This document shows positions 1 to 5,510 of a stretch of DNA of 6,388 nt, piece after piece (the first letter of the stretch is position 1; each line of letters begins with the position of its first letter). The position numbers were made by a program, and so were the translations under genes. The stretch lies in NCBI GenBank assembly GCA_002412705.1, contig DHVO01000256.1:1-6388 (forward strand), in the 5' to 3' direction. The stretch comes from Bacteroidales bacterium UBA5206 (GTDB taxonomy: Bacteria > Bacteroidota > Bacteroidia > Bacteroidales > Tenuifilaceae). The notes under the pieces are model-generated. The model was not told the origin of the DNA and did no database searches. It saw only the letters and a list, made by a program, of their open reading frames with translations.

Positions 1-212
1 GCAAGTACGTGAGAGTGCTTGTGTGGCATTACAACCTTTCCTGTATCGCCAGTTCTAATCTCTTTGCCACCAATAATTAGTGGTATCTCTATCTCGGTTG
101 ACGATAATCTTTTAAGCTCTTTTTCTAAAGCCGCTCTCTCTGCTGAACCTGGTGCATAGGAAAGAACAGGCTCATTCTTTGGCCTTTCTAACTTGAAAAT
201 TGCGTTGTTCAT
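1..212 (-). CDS. pruA: L-glutamate gamma-semialdehyde (1-pyrroline-5-carboxylate) dehydrogenase, N-terminal part only
   Basis: This is the 5' end of a gene that leaves the window on the left; 70 complete codons are present, starting at the ATG read from 212 downward. The protein begins MNNAIFKLERPKNEPVLSYA and continues with a charged helix and the stretch IPLIIGGKEIRTGDTGKVVM, followed by HKHSHVL. This arrangement, with a long N-terminal extension before the IGGKE(I/V)RTG motif, is what I recall from the roughly 540-residue Bacteroidota P5C dehydrogenases of the aldehyde dehydrogenase superfamily. Those enzymes oxidise glutamate semialdehyde to glutamate with NAD+ in proline and arginine breakdown. 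The catalytic cysteine and the nucleotide-binding fold lie outside the window, so activity cannot be judged. It is transcribed away from the plus-strand cluster and probably has no functional link to it. Confidence 0.85.
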   Translation of the reverse strand, partial: MNNAIFKLERPKNEPVLSYAPGSAERAALEKELKRLSSTEIEIPLIIGGKEIRTGDTGKVVMPHKHSHVL

Positions 213-236
213 TATTATTATAGTTTTGGTTTTTGA

Positions 237-269
237 CAAAGTTAATATCGATATGAAAAAAAATACATA
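237..269 (-). promoter_or_regulatory. Putative Bacteroidetes-type promoter for the P5C dehydrogenase gene
   Basis: Read on the minus strand, TAACTTTG (244 down to 237) is a perfect match to the Bacteroidetes -7 consensus TAnnTTTG. A TATG (269-266), one base off the -33 consensus TTTG, lies 21 bases upstream. Transcription would start near 230, leaving a leader of under 20 bases before the ATG. The spacer between the two boxes is occupied almost entirely by one copy of the 20-bp repeat (245-264). The match was made by eye. Confidence 0.5.
245..264 (+). repeat. 20-bp exact direct repeat, copy 1
   Basis: ATATCGATATGAAAAAAAAT occurs here and again, in the same orientation, at 2254-2273. The first ten bases are a perfect palindrome (ATATCGATAT). 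This copy lies between the -33 and -7 boxes proposed for the dehydrogenase promoter; the ATG inside it opens only a five-codon frame. It may be a shared operator, a duplicated leader fragment or chance in AT-rich DNA. Confidence 0.6.
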
Positions 270-481
270 ACGAAAATCATCTTTCGTAACTTTTTTAGAG
301 CATCATTACGCTAGAATGTTTCTAAATAACACGGCTAGTATGTTTTTGTTTATGGGTAAATGGCTGTATTGAAGAGTTTTCTATTTTATCCCTTTTTTTA
401 AGTTAGGCTACTGCAGGTAAAGCATAAAAGATCAAGTTAATCACAAATGGGGGTTCATAAGTGGCCTCTCATAAAATTGTG

Positions 482-494
482 GTTATGCAATAAC
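482..494. promoter_or_regulatory. Inverted repeat over the -33 box, possible operator
   Basis: GTTAT-GCA-ATAAC is a perfect 5-bp inverted repeat with a 3-base centre, covering the proposed -33 element. As I recall, E. coli ModE operators also contain GTTAT and ATAAC half-sites, but spaced further apart, so the likeness is only suggestive. Short arms like these can arise by chance in AT-rich DNA. Confidence 0.3.
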
Positions 495-514
495 TTTCCT
501 ATTAACTATATTTG
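484..514 (+). promoter_or_regulatory. Putative Bacteroidetes-type promoter of the regulator-led operon
   Basis: TATATTTG at 507-514 matches the -7 consensus TAnnTTTG perfectly. TATG at 484-487, one base off the -33 TTTG, sits exactly 19 bases upstream, the expected spacing. The predicted start near 520 gives a leader of about 56 bases before the regulator ATG at 577. Inverted repeats lie across the -33 box and just after the predicted start, which suits repression by the first gene's product. No start-site data are available. Confidence 0.55.
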
Positions 515-522
515 GGGTGTAA

Positions 523-534
523 ACATCAGGATGT
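523..534. promoter_or_regulatory. Inverted repeat at the predicted transcription start, possible operator
   Basis: ACATC-AG-GATGT is a perfect 5-bp inverted repeat with a 2-base centre, lying a few bases after the predicted start of the operon transcript. The position would suit autorepression by the ModE-like protein. The two-base centre makes an RNA hairpin unlikely, so a protein-binding site is the better guess. Confidence 0.28.
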
Positions 535-576
535 CATTATCAATTAGTGGTTTAGTTGTAATTAATATTTGTTTCT

Positions 577-957
577 ATGGCAGGTCCAAAGGGGTCAAAG
601 TATTACGACGTGTTCCTCGATTATGAGATATTCCTTAAGAATAGGAATGTGGGTTTTGAGGTGCTAAAGCACGAGCATTTTTTGCTACTGATGTGCGTTG
701 AAGAGGTTGGCTCTCTTTCTGCTGCTTCGGAGAAGTTGGGCATGAGCTACCGCAAGGCTTGGGATTTGGTAAAGCAGTCGGAGGAAACCCTTGGCTTCCC
801 ATTAATAGAGAAGCATCGTGGTGGCCGCGAGGGTGGAAGTTCACAGCTCACAACCGAGGGCAAAACGCTAATTGATGCTTACCGTGCGCTGCGGCAGGAG
901 TTTGATAATGCAGCAAAGCGTATTGTAAAAGATTTCTTTCAAACCATTAATGGGTAA
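577..957 (+). CDS. Single-domain ModE-type (LysR-like winged-helix) transcriptional regulator
   Basis: This 126-residue protein consists of the DNA-binding domain of the ModE family, which controls molybdate/tungstate uptake and use. The helix-turn-helix spans about residues 41-66 and contains the family signature GSLSAASEKLGMSYRKAWDL. It is followed by the wing RGGREGGSSQLT (about 81-92) and a closing helix with TEGKTLIDAYRAL. Full-length ModE (about 260 residues in E. coli) adds a C-terminal pair of TOBE/Mop folds that bind molybdate; these are absent, and the gene stops naturally rather than by an obvious frameshift. One-domain versions occur in other bacteria and archaea. The ATG at 577 leaves about 30 residues before the conserved domain. 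The gene heads the run, and its stop lies two bases before the next start, so the two are surely co-transcribed. It probably represses its own operon; the signal it senses is not evident. Confidence 0.85.
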   Translation: MAGPKGSKYYDVFLDYEIFLKNRNVGFEVLKHEHFLLLMCVEEVGSLSAASEKLGMSYRKAWDLVKQSEETLGFPLIEKHRGGREGGSSQLTTEGKTLIDAYRALRQEFDNAAKRIVKDFFQTING

Positions 958-959
958 AC

Positions 960-1700
960 ATGCTTTATTTAATTGGCATTGATGATACCGATAACCTGGA
1001 GAGCCGTGGCACGGGTTACCTCTCGCGCTGCATGGGTAATTTTATTGTGGAGCAGGGGTTGGGTATTACAGGGGGAATAACGCGCCACCAGCTGCTGTTC
1101 GATCCTCGAGTTCCCTATACCTCGCATAACTCATCGGCTTGCTTGGAGGTTGAGTCCCATAAACCCAACGAAATGTGGGATGCCCTAATCCAATTTCTCC
1201 TTGATTCCTGCGCTCCGGGCTCCGATTGTGGCCTGTGCATGGTTGAGGCCAATGCGGTTCCTGCAAGCGTAGTGGAGTGGGGGCAAACAGCAAAGGTTGA
1301 TTTGGTTAAGCGCTCACAGGCCATCGCTCTTGCACAAAGTGAGGGGATTAGGCTTATTGGGCTAACAGGAACTCACGATGGGGTTATAGGCTCGCTGGCG
1401 GCTGTGGGGCTGCGCGCATCGGGTAACGATGGCCGCTTTATTAGCCTTAAGGGACAGGATATCCGCTCCATTAATGGTGCCGACTCGTTTAGCAGCCTTA
1501 AGCAGCGCGTGTGCGTTGATAGGGCTATGACCATTGATGGCATTGCCGTTCCAGATGATTCCCGCATAAACCTTGATGGGTGGATGCGCCCCGTTTTAAA
1601 GGATGGACAAATAACTGTTTTAGTTGAAAAAAATACCGACAATGAAGAGTACTCATACAAGCTCGCAAACAAGGAGCATATCAAAAGCGTTTCCGATTAG
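960..1700 (+). CDS. TiaS-like protein (N-terminal domains only), function unknown
   Basis: The 246-residue protein resembles the N-terminal half of archaeal TiaS, the ATP-dependent tRNA(Ile2) agmatidine synthetase. It opens with the acidic signature IGIDDTDNLESRGTGYLSR (residues 5-23). A TRHQLLFDPRVPYTSHNSSA segment (41-60) corresponds to the RLNPNIPWKTRGN-type region of TiaS, and GLTGTHDGVIGSLAAVGLRA (134-153) to its RGxIGALAAIG motif. TiaS is about 420 residues; the C-terminal OB-fold and zinc ribbon that hold the tRNA are missing. Bacteria decode AUA with TilS-made lysidine, so agmatidine synthesis is not expected here. C84, C90 and C93 form a CX5CX2C cluster that could bind metal or be redox-active. 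The gene is tightly packed behind the ModE-like regulator, and its last 59 bases overlap the following membrane-protein gene. The context suggests a role in tungstate/molybdate handling, but no reaction can be assigned. Confidence 0.75.
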   Translation: MLYLIGIDDTDNLESRGTGYLSRCMGNFIVEQGLGITGGITRHQLLFDPRVPYTSHNSSACLEVESHKPNEMWDALIQFLLDSCAPGSDCGLCMVEANAVPASVVEWGQTAKVDLVKRSQAIALAQSEGIRLIGLTGTHDGVIGSLAAVGLRASGNDGRFISLKGQDIRSINGADSFSSLKQRVCVDRAMTIDGIAVPDDSRINLDGWMRPVLKDGQITVLVEKNTDNEEYSYKLANKEHIKSVSD

Positions 1701-2217
1701 CTTTGGCATTGTTGCCCAAATTACGCTGCTTTTTCTAGTTGGCTTCTTTGCCACATGGCTACATGCCCGTTTTCGTTTTCCGTTGCATCTTCCCGGAAGG
1801 CACGGATTGGAGTTTATGCTGCTTGTAATTGGCGCACGGTACCTTTCGGGTATAAAGCTATCGTCGTCAATTTCGGTTACGGGAGCAATTGCTGCATCGT
1901 TAATTCCCGGTTTGGGCTTTACCGATCCTGTTATCCCATTCATTTACCTAGCCATGGGGGCGCTTATTGATTTTTCGTGGGCTAAATTTGGTAAGTGGGT
2001 TGTTTGGGTACCCATTGCAGCACTTGTTGGCGGACTTGCCTACGGTCTGATTCCGTTATTTCGTGGTGTATTTAGCTTGGTTACTGGCTACTACTACAAC
2101 TCACTTTCGGGTGGGGTGTTCTACCCATGGTTTACCCATTTTGCCTTTGGCTTTGTGGGCGCTGTGGCTGGTGCTGGTGTGGCATCGGGATTGAAAAAAC
2201 TTTTTACCCGCAAATAG
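1642..2217 (+). CDS. Small polytopic membrane protein, about six helices, possibly ECF S-component-like
   Basis: This 191-residue protein is mostly hydrophobic. Likely membrane helices lie at about residues 19-40, 56-70, 75-92, 97-115, 120-140 and 165-186, and the tail KKLFTRK is basic. Between helices 1 and 2 is a conspicuous cationic motif, HARFRFPLHLPGRHGLEF (41-58), with three His, three Arg and a Glu. Size, helix number and glycine/alanine-rich helices recall substrate-binding S components of ECF transporters, but I cannot place it in a named family. The start is the ATG at 1642; an upstream in-frame TTG (1624) is less likely, and no other ATG, GTG or TTG occurs before the second helix. 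It overlaps the TiaS-like gene by 59 bases, implying translational coupling, and is followed eight bases later by an intrinsic terminator. By context it may move or sense an oxyanion at the inner membrane. Confidence 0.7.
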   Translation: MKSTHTSSQTRSISKAFPISFGIVAQITLLFLVGFFATWLHARFRFPLHLPGRHGLEFMLLVIGARYLSGIKLSSSISVTGAIAASLIPGLGFTDPVIPFIYLAMGALIDFSWAKFGKWVVWVPIAALVGGLAYGLIPLFRGVFSLVTGYYYNSLSGGVFYPWFTHFAFGFVGAVAGAGVASGLKKLFTRK

Positions 2218-2225
2218 TACTAATT

Positions 2226-2249
2226 GGGGCAGGTTCCTGTCCCTTTTTT
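2226..2249 (+). terminator. Intrinsic (rho-independent) terminator or attenuator
   Basis: GGGGCAG (2226-2232), loop GTTC and CTGTCCC (2237-2243) form a 7-bp stem with one G-U pair, followed directly by TTTTTT (2244-2249). This is a standard intrinsic terminator pointing right. It starts eight bases after the membrane-protein stop and ends against the first possible ATG (2250) of the lipoprotein gene. It either closes a three-gene transcript or lets through a fraction of it. No promoter for the next genes fits downstream of it. Confidence 0.75.
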
Positions 2250-2253
2250 ATGC

Positions 2254-2273
2254 ATATCGATATGAAAAAAAAT
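2254..2273 (+). repeat. 20-bp exact direct repeat, copy 2
   Basis: This is identical to 245-264. The copy overlaps the likely start of the lipoprotein gene: its ATG at 2262-2264 is the proposed start codon, and the A-run encodes the lysines of the signal peptide. The ATATCGATAT palindrome therefore spans the translation start, four bases after the terminator T-run. Confidence 0.6.
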
Positions 2274-3152
2274 GCGCTTCGACTAATTTCCTTTCTCGCA
2301 TTACTGTTGAGTTTTGGGGCTGTAGTATCGTGTAGTAGCGATGATGAGAGTGCTGCACCAACCATTAAGCTTATTGAGGGCGAGAATCTGGTTTCTGCAG
2401 ATTGCTCTGTGCCTGTTGGCTCAACGCTAAACTTTAGGGTTAGCTACGCTTGGAATGGAGAGGATGTGCTAACCAACTTTATTGTTGAGGATAACGGCAC
2501 AAGGGTTATTGATGAGGGGATAAACCAGCGCGAGCTAACACGCGATGTAAGCATCGTTTTCACTAGCGAAACCATGACGGTTATAACCTTCACCATCCGC
2601 GATATCAAGGGGAAAAGCAGCTCGGTATCGGTTAAGGTAGAGTCCAACGGAACGGTTGTTGGAGGCAAACTGCTGCGCTTTAGCAACCTAACGCTATATG
2701 CTCAGGAGGTTCAGGGTGGAAAGGCCTTTATTTCGCTAGCCGATGGCTCTTTGCACACCTTGTCGGAGGCATTTGAGAATCAGGCGGCCATGAACCTATT
2801 CTACTACTACGACCCCGCTGGCGATTATAATACCATTGCGTCGCCCGGTGCAAATATCGACGAAACAATTGTTGCCGGCACTTACGCCTTTGCAAACTGG
2901 ACAGTTAGGAATACCGTTAGGTTTACTCAGCTGCAGGTTACCCAGCAGCAGTTTGATGCTGCTGATAATGCACTGGATATTATTGCTACATACGATGAGG
3001 CGCAGGGAAAGCGCAAGGCCAAGAACTTGGCTGCAGGCAACTCCTTCTCCTTTAAGGATGAGGCAAATGGTAAGTACGGTTTAATCTACATTCATTCCGT
3101 TGAGGGTACAGTATCGGGTAGTGTTAGCTGCTCTATAGTGGTAATGGAGTAA
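2262..3152 (+). CDS. Probable surface-exposed lipoprotein with Ig-like domain, partner of the TonB receptor
   Basis: The 296-residue product starts with a lipoprotein signal peptide: MKKNALRL, a hydrophobic core, then the lipobox VVSC with C24 as the lipidated residue. The following SSDDE fits the acidic export signal that sends Bacteroidota lipoproteins to the cell surface. Residues 32-127 look like one beta-rich Ig-like domain, with alternating strands ending in SSVSVKVES. Residues 135-296 form a second domain with strands around LLRFSNLTLYAQEV and FYYYDPAGDYNTIASPG; its style recalls Bacteroidota lipoproteins of unknown function that carry a Y/F-rich FxYYY motif. C48 and C290 could pair. 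I chose the ATG at 2262 because it gives a normal signal peptide; ATG 2250 adds four residues, and longer in-frame extensions run through the terminator. The stop overlaps the receptor start by one base, suggesting coupled expression and a substrate-capturing or lid role. The ligand is unknown. Confidence 0.8.
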   Translation: MKKNALRLISFLALLLSFGAVVSCSSDDESAAPTIKLIEGENLVSADCSVPVGSTLNFRVSYAWNGEDVLTNFIVEDNGTRVIDEGINQRELTRDVSIVFTSETMTVITFTIRDIKGKSSSVSVKVESNGTVVGGKLLRFSNLTLYAQEVQGGKAFISLADGSLHTLSEAFENQAAMNLFYYYDPAGDYNTIASPGANIDETIVAGTYAFANWTVRNTVRFTQLQVTQQQFDAADNALDIIATYDEAQGKRKAKNLAAGNSFSFKDEANGKYGLIYIHSVEGTVSGSVSCSIVVME

Positions 3153-5467
3153 TGTTTTTAGGTATGATAAAAAGGATATTTACTCTACTGCTGGTTCTGT
3201 CTGCTGCTTGCGGAGCGATGGCGCAATCGCAGGTTTGCCTTAAGGGGCGCGTTTCCGATGCAGCAACGGGCGTTGTGGTTGAGGGTGCCGCTGTTATCCT
3301 TGAGGGCATGGGGCTATCAACCACCACCTTGGCCAGTGGGGAGTTTTCCATTTGTGGAAGCATTGGATTTCCGGTAAGGCTAAGGGTTTCCCATATCGGC
3401 TTTGCCGAATATCACGTAGAAATAAATCAGCCCAATAGCGATATTGTTATTGCGCTTACCCCAAAGTTTTACGCTCTGGATAGGGTAGTGGTAACCGCAA
3501 CGCTCACCCCCCGCTACACCGAGGATGTTCCAGCCCTAGTTAGCGTAATTGGTGCCGAGAGCGTTACTGCACAGCCCGCAACCAACACCGATAACCTTTT
3601 GCGCACCATTCCCGGGTTGTACATTGATAGGAGCAATGGCGTTTTTTCTAAGAATGCATCGGTAACCATGCGTGGGCTCGATGGTGCTAATCGTGTGCTA
3701 ATTCTTTACGATGGTGCCCCGCTTAACAAAACCTCCTACGGCTTTATTAACTGGAGCCTTATCTCGCCCGATATGGTTAAGCAGATTGAGGTTGTGCATG
3801 GCCCATCGTCGGCGCTGTTTGGCAACAATGCCATGGCAGGGGTAATTAACATCCGCACGTTGGAGCCAACTGGTGAGCCGTTCTACGGGAACGTTACCCT
3901 TGAGGGCGGTAGCCTTGGGCTTGTGGGGGCAAGGGCATCGGTAGGGGTAAGGGTTACACCAAAAAGTAGCGCGCACCCCATAAGTGTGCTGGCCAATGTG
4001 TTCTCGCGTAAAGGCGATGGCTACATTACCGCACCCAAGGCAATTCGCGATACTACCGATGTGGCTTCGTACCTTGAAGAGACTGGTGGTTCCGTAAAGG
4101 TGGTGATGCAGCGTGCCGACTCATCGCGCATTACCGTTAGCGGGAACTACTACACCGATAAGCGCGGCGCTGGCCGTGCCGTTCACCTTGCCGATGGCAG
4201 TTTTGATGCCTATACCACCTCGCGGCTACGCATTGGCTACACGGGTAGCATGGGGCAGCAAAAGGTTGAGGCTTACGGTTACATTCAGCATGAGAAGTAC
4301 TACCGCCAGAACGAATCGCTTAACAGCACTGGCGATACATACCGTCTTTTTCATACCAATCAGCAGTCGGGCGATATGGGACTTTGGGTTAACCTAACCC
4401 GTAAGCTGGGGCAACGGAATACGCTGGTTTGGGGTACAGATGTTAAGTACGGCTGGATGGATGCTACCGATACCTACCGCACATCAACCGATGTGGTTGA
4501 CCGCGACGGAAAGGTGCTATTTGGTGCCCTGTTTGTTCAGGATGAGCTGTTGCTACTAGATGGTAAACTCTCCGTTTTATCGGGGTTACGGTTTGATGCG
4601 GCTACCTTTTTCGATGGCGTGCTAAACGTTACCGACCCCACAAAGAATACCGGATTTAGGGATGATACCCTAGCGAATTTTGAGTCGAGCCGCTGGTTTG
4701 CGCTAAATCCTAAGCTGGGATTGAGGTTTCATACAGCGGAGTGGGTAAGCGTGTACGCATCGGTATCAACGGGTTTTATGCCGGCCAAACTCGATGACTT
4801 GTGCTCATCCCGAAAGGTTACTAAGGGCTTTAAGCTGGCAAACCCAAACCTTAAGCCCGAGCATCTGCTAACCTACGAGGCCGGGGCAGGCTTCCGACTG
4901 GCAGATATGCTACGAGCAAACCTAAGCCTATTCTATTCCCGTGGCACCGATTTTCAGTACTTTGTGGCTACTGGCGATTCTATTGATACAGGCGGTGCAG
5001 AGCTTAAGCCCTTTGTGAGCCGCAAAAACATAACCGGTGTATCCATAATTGGCGGCGAGGCCTCCATTACTGCAACCCCCTTTGAGTGGTTAACGCTGGG
5101 TGCATCGTTATCGGCCAATAAATCGGAGATTACCGATTTTGATGCCGACCCTGTAACCAATATCAACCTAAAAGGGAAACACCTTGCGGAGGTTCCTCTA
5201 TCGCAGGCTTCGGTTGAGGCGGTTTTAACCTCTTCTGTGGTAAACGTTGGGCTGCTGTGGACTTACATTGGCAAGCAGTGGGGCGATGATGTGAACAGCT
5301 ACAAGATAGATTCTTGGAACACCTTTGATTTGAGGCTTTGGCGCGATTACCGCTCGTTTAGGATTGCTTTGGATATTTTTGATGTGCTAGATAATCCTTA
5401 CTACGATAAGAAGGGGCTAATTTCTCCAGGTCGATTTTTTCAATGTTCAGTAAAGTACTCTTTTTAA
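3152..5467 (+). CDS. TonB-dependent outer-membrane receptor, putatively for tungstate/molybdate or a complex
   Basis: This 771-residue protein is a full-length TonB-dependent transporter. It has a signal peptide (cleavage probably after AMA, near residue 24) and a carboxypeptidase-D regulatory-like domain at about 28-104. A TonB-box-like RVVVTAT follows at 111-117. The plug domain (about 125-236) carries the hallmarks LLRTIPGLYIDR, VTMRGLDGANRVLILYDGAP and QIEVVHGPSSALFGNNAMAGVINI-type closing residues. The rest is the beta-barrel, with the typical NPNLKPEHLLTYEAGAG segment and a final strand ending in aromatic F. Such receptors import scarce or bulky ligands using TonB-ExbB-ExbD energy. The stop of the lipoprotein gene shares one base with ATG 3152 (TAATG); ATG 3164, giving MIKRIFTLLLV, is an equally good signal-peptide start. 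The sequence does not show the ligand; the neighbouring WtpA and ModE-like genes suggest a tungsten or molybdenum species. Siderophore, cobalamin or other metal ligands remain possible. Confidence 0.93.
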   Translation: MFLGMIKRIFTLLLVLSAACGAMAQSQVCLKGRVSDAATGVVVEGAAVILEGMGLSTTTLASGEFSICGSIGFPVRLRVSHIGFAEYHVEINQPNSDIVIALTPKFYALDRVVVTATLTPRYTEDVPALVSVIGAESVTAQPATNTDNLLRTIPGLYIDRSNGVFSKNASVTMRGLDGANRVLILYDGAPLNKTSYGFINWSLISPDMVKQIEVVHGPSSALFGNNAMAGVINIRTLEPTGEPFYGNVTLEGGSLGLVGARASVGVRVTPKSSAHPISVLANVFSRKGDGYITAPKAIRDTTDVASYLEETGGSVKVVMQRADSSRITVSGNYYTDKRGAGRAVHLADGSFDAYTTSRLRIGYTGSMGQQKVEAYGYIQHEKYYRQNESLNSTGDTYRLFHTNQQSGDMGLWVNLTRKLGQRNTLVWGTDVKYGWMDATDTYRTSTDVVDRDGKVLFGALFVQDELLLLDGKLSVLSGLRFDAATFFDGVLNVTDPTKNTGFRDDTLANFESSRWFALNPKLGLRFHTAEWVSVYASVSTGFMPAKLDDLCSSRKVTKGFKLANPNLKPEHLLTYEAGAGFRLADMLRANLSLFYSRGTDFQYFVATGDSIDTGGAELKPFVSRKNITGVSIIGGEASITATPFEWLTLGASLSANKSEITDFDADPVTNINLKGKHLAEVPLSQASVEAVLTSSVVNVGLLWTYIGKQWGDDVNSYKIDSWNTFDLRLWRDYRSFRIALDIFDVLDNPYYDKKGLISPGRFFQCSVKYSF

Positions 5468-5510
5468 CGTGAAACCTTAATTACCTTTATAACCTATAAA
5501 ATTTGTTGAT
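5468..5510. other. Short gap between receptor and wtpA
   Basis: These 43 AT-rich bases separate the two genes. TATAAAATTTG near 5495-5505 resembles a -7 box but has one base too many for TAnnTTTG, and no matching -33 element is visible. I see no terminator hairpin, so read-through from the receptor gene is the simplest view. Confidence 0.4.

Larger units (their letters stand above)
213..576. other. Divergent AT-rich intergenic region
   Basis: This spacer of about 360 bases separates the leftward dehydrogenase gene from the rightward regulator gene. It is clearly richer in A and T than the flanking genes. It holds the two proposed promoters, one copy of the 20-bp repeat and several short inverted repeats: ACGAAA/TTTCGT at 270-287, TAGAA/TTCTA at 312-324, GTTAT/ATAAC at 482-494 and ACATC/GATGT at 523-534. 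I see no tRNA, no convincing riboswitch and no convincing small gene. The stretch from about 325 to 475 contains nothing I can assign. Confidence 0.7.

Noticed and set aside
316..372. 18-codon frame encoding a small hydrophobic peptide in the intergenic region
   Set aside because: It is too short to support, has no visible promoter or ribosome-binding signal of its own, and shows no family resemblance.
447..626. 59-codon plus-strand open frame from ATG 447 through the operon promoter into the regulator gene
   Set aside because: It runs over the proposed promoter and the first 50 bases of the regulator in another frame, and its translation shows no recognisable domain or composition; chance is the simplest explanation.
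1624..1641. TTG start six codons upstream of the membrane-protein ATG
   Set aside because: It is possible, but ATG 1642 is a better start codon, and the extension only lengthens the overlap with the preceding gene.
1066..1684. Antisense open frames within the TiaS-like gene
   Set aside because: They are shadows of a well-supported plus-strand gene with clear motifs; their translations show no domain or signal.
960..1700. Calling the TiaS-like gene a true tRNA(Ile2) agmatidine synthetase
   Set aside because: The C-terminal tRNA-binding domains are absent, and bacteria use lysidine made by TilS, so the archaeal function does not transfer.
2127..2261. N-terminal extension of the lipoprotein frame starting at ATG 2127
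   Set aside because: It overlaps the membrane-protein gene and reads through the terminator hairpin; it would bury the lipoprotein signal peptide 45 residues inside the protein.
3209..3223. Possible lipobox (LSAACG) in the receptor signal peptide
   Set aside because: The residue at -3 is Ser instead of Leu, and an ordinary signal-peptidase site (AMA before Q) follows at once; TonB receptors are barrels, not lipoproteins.
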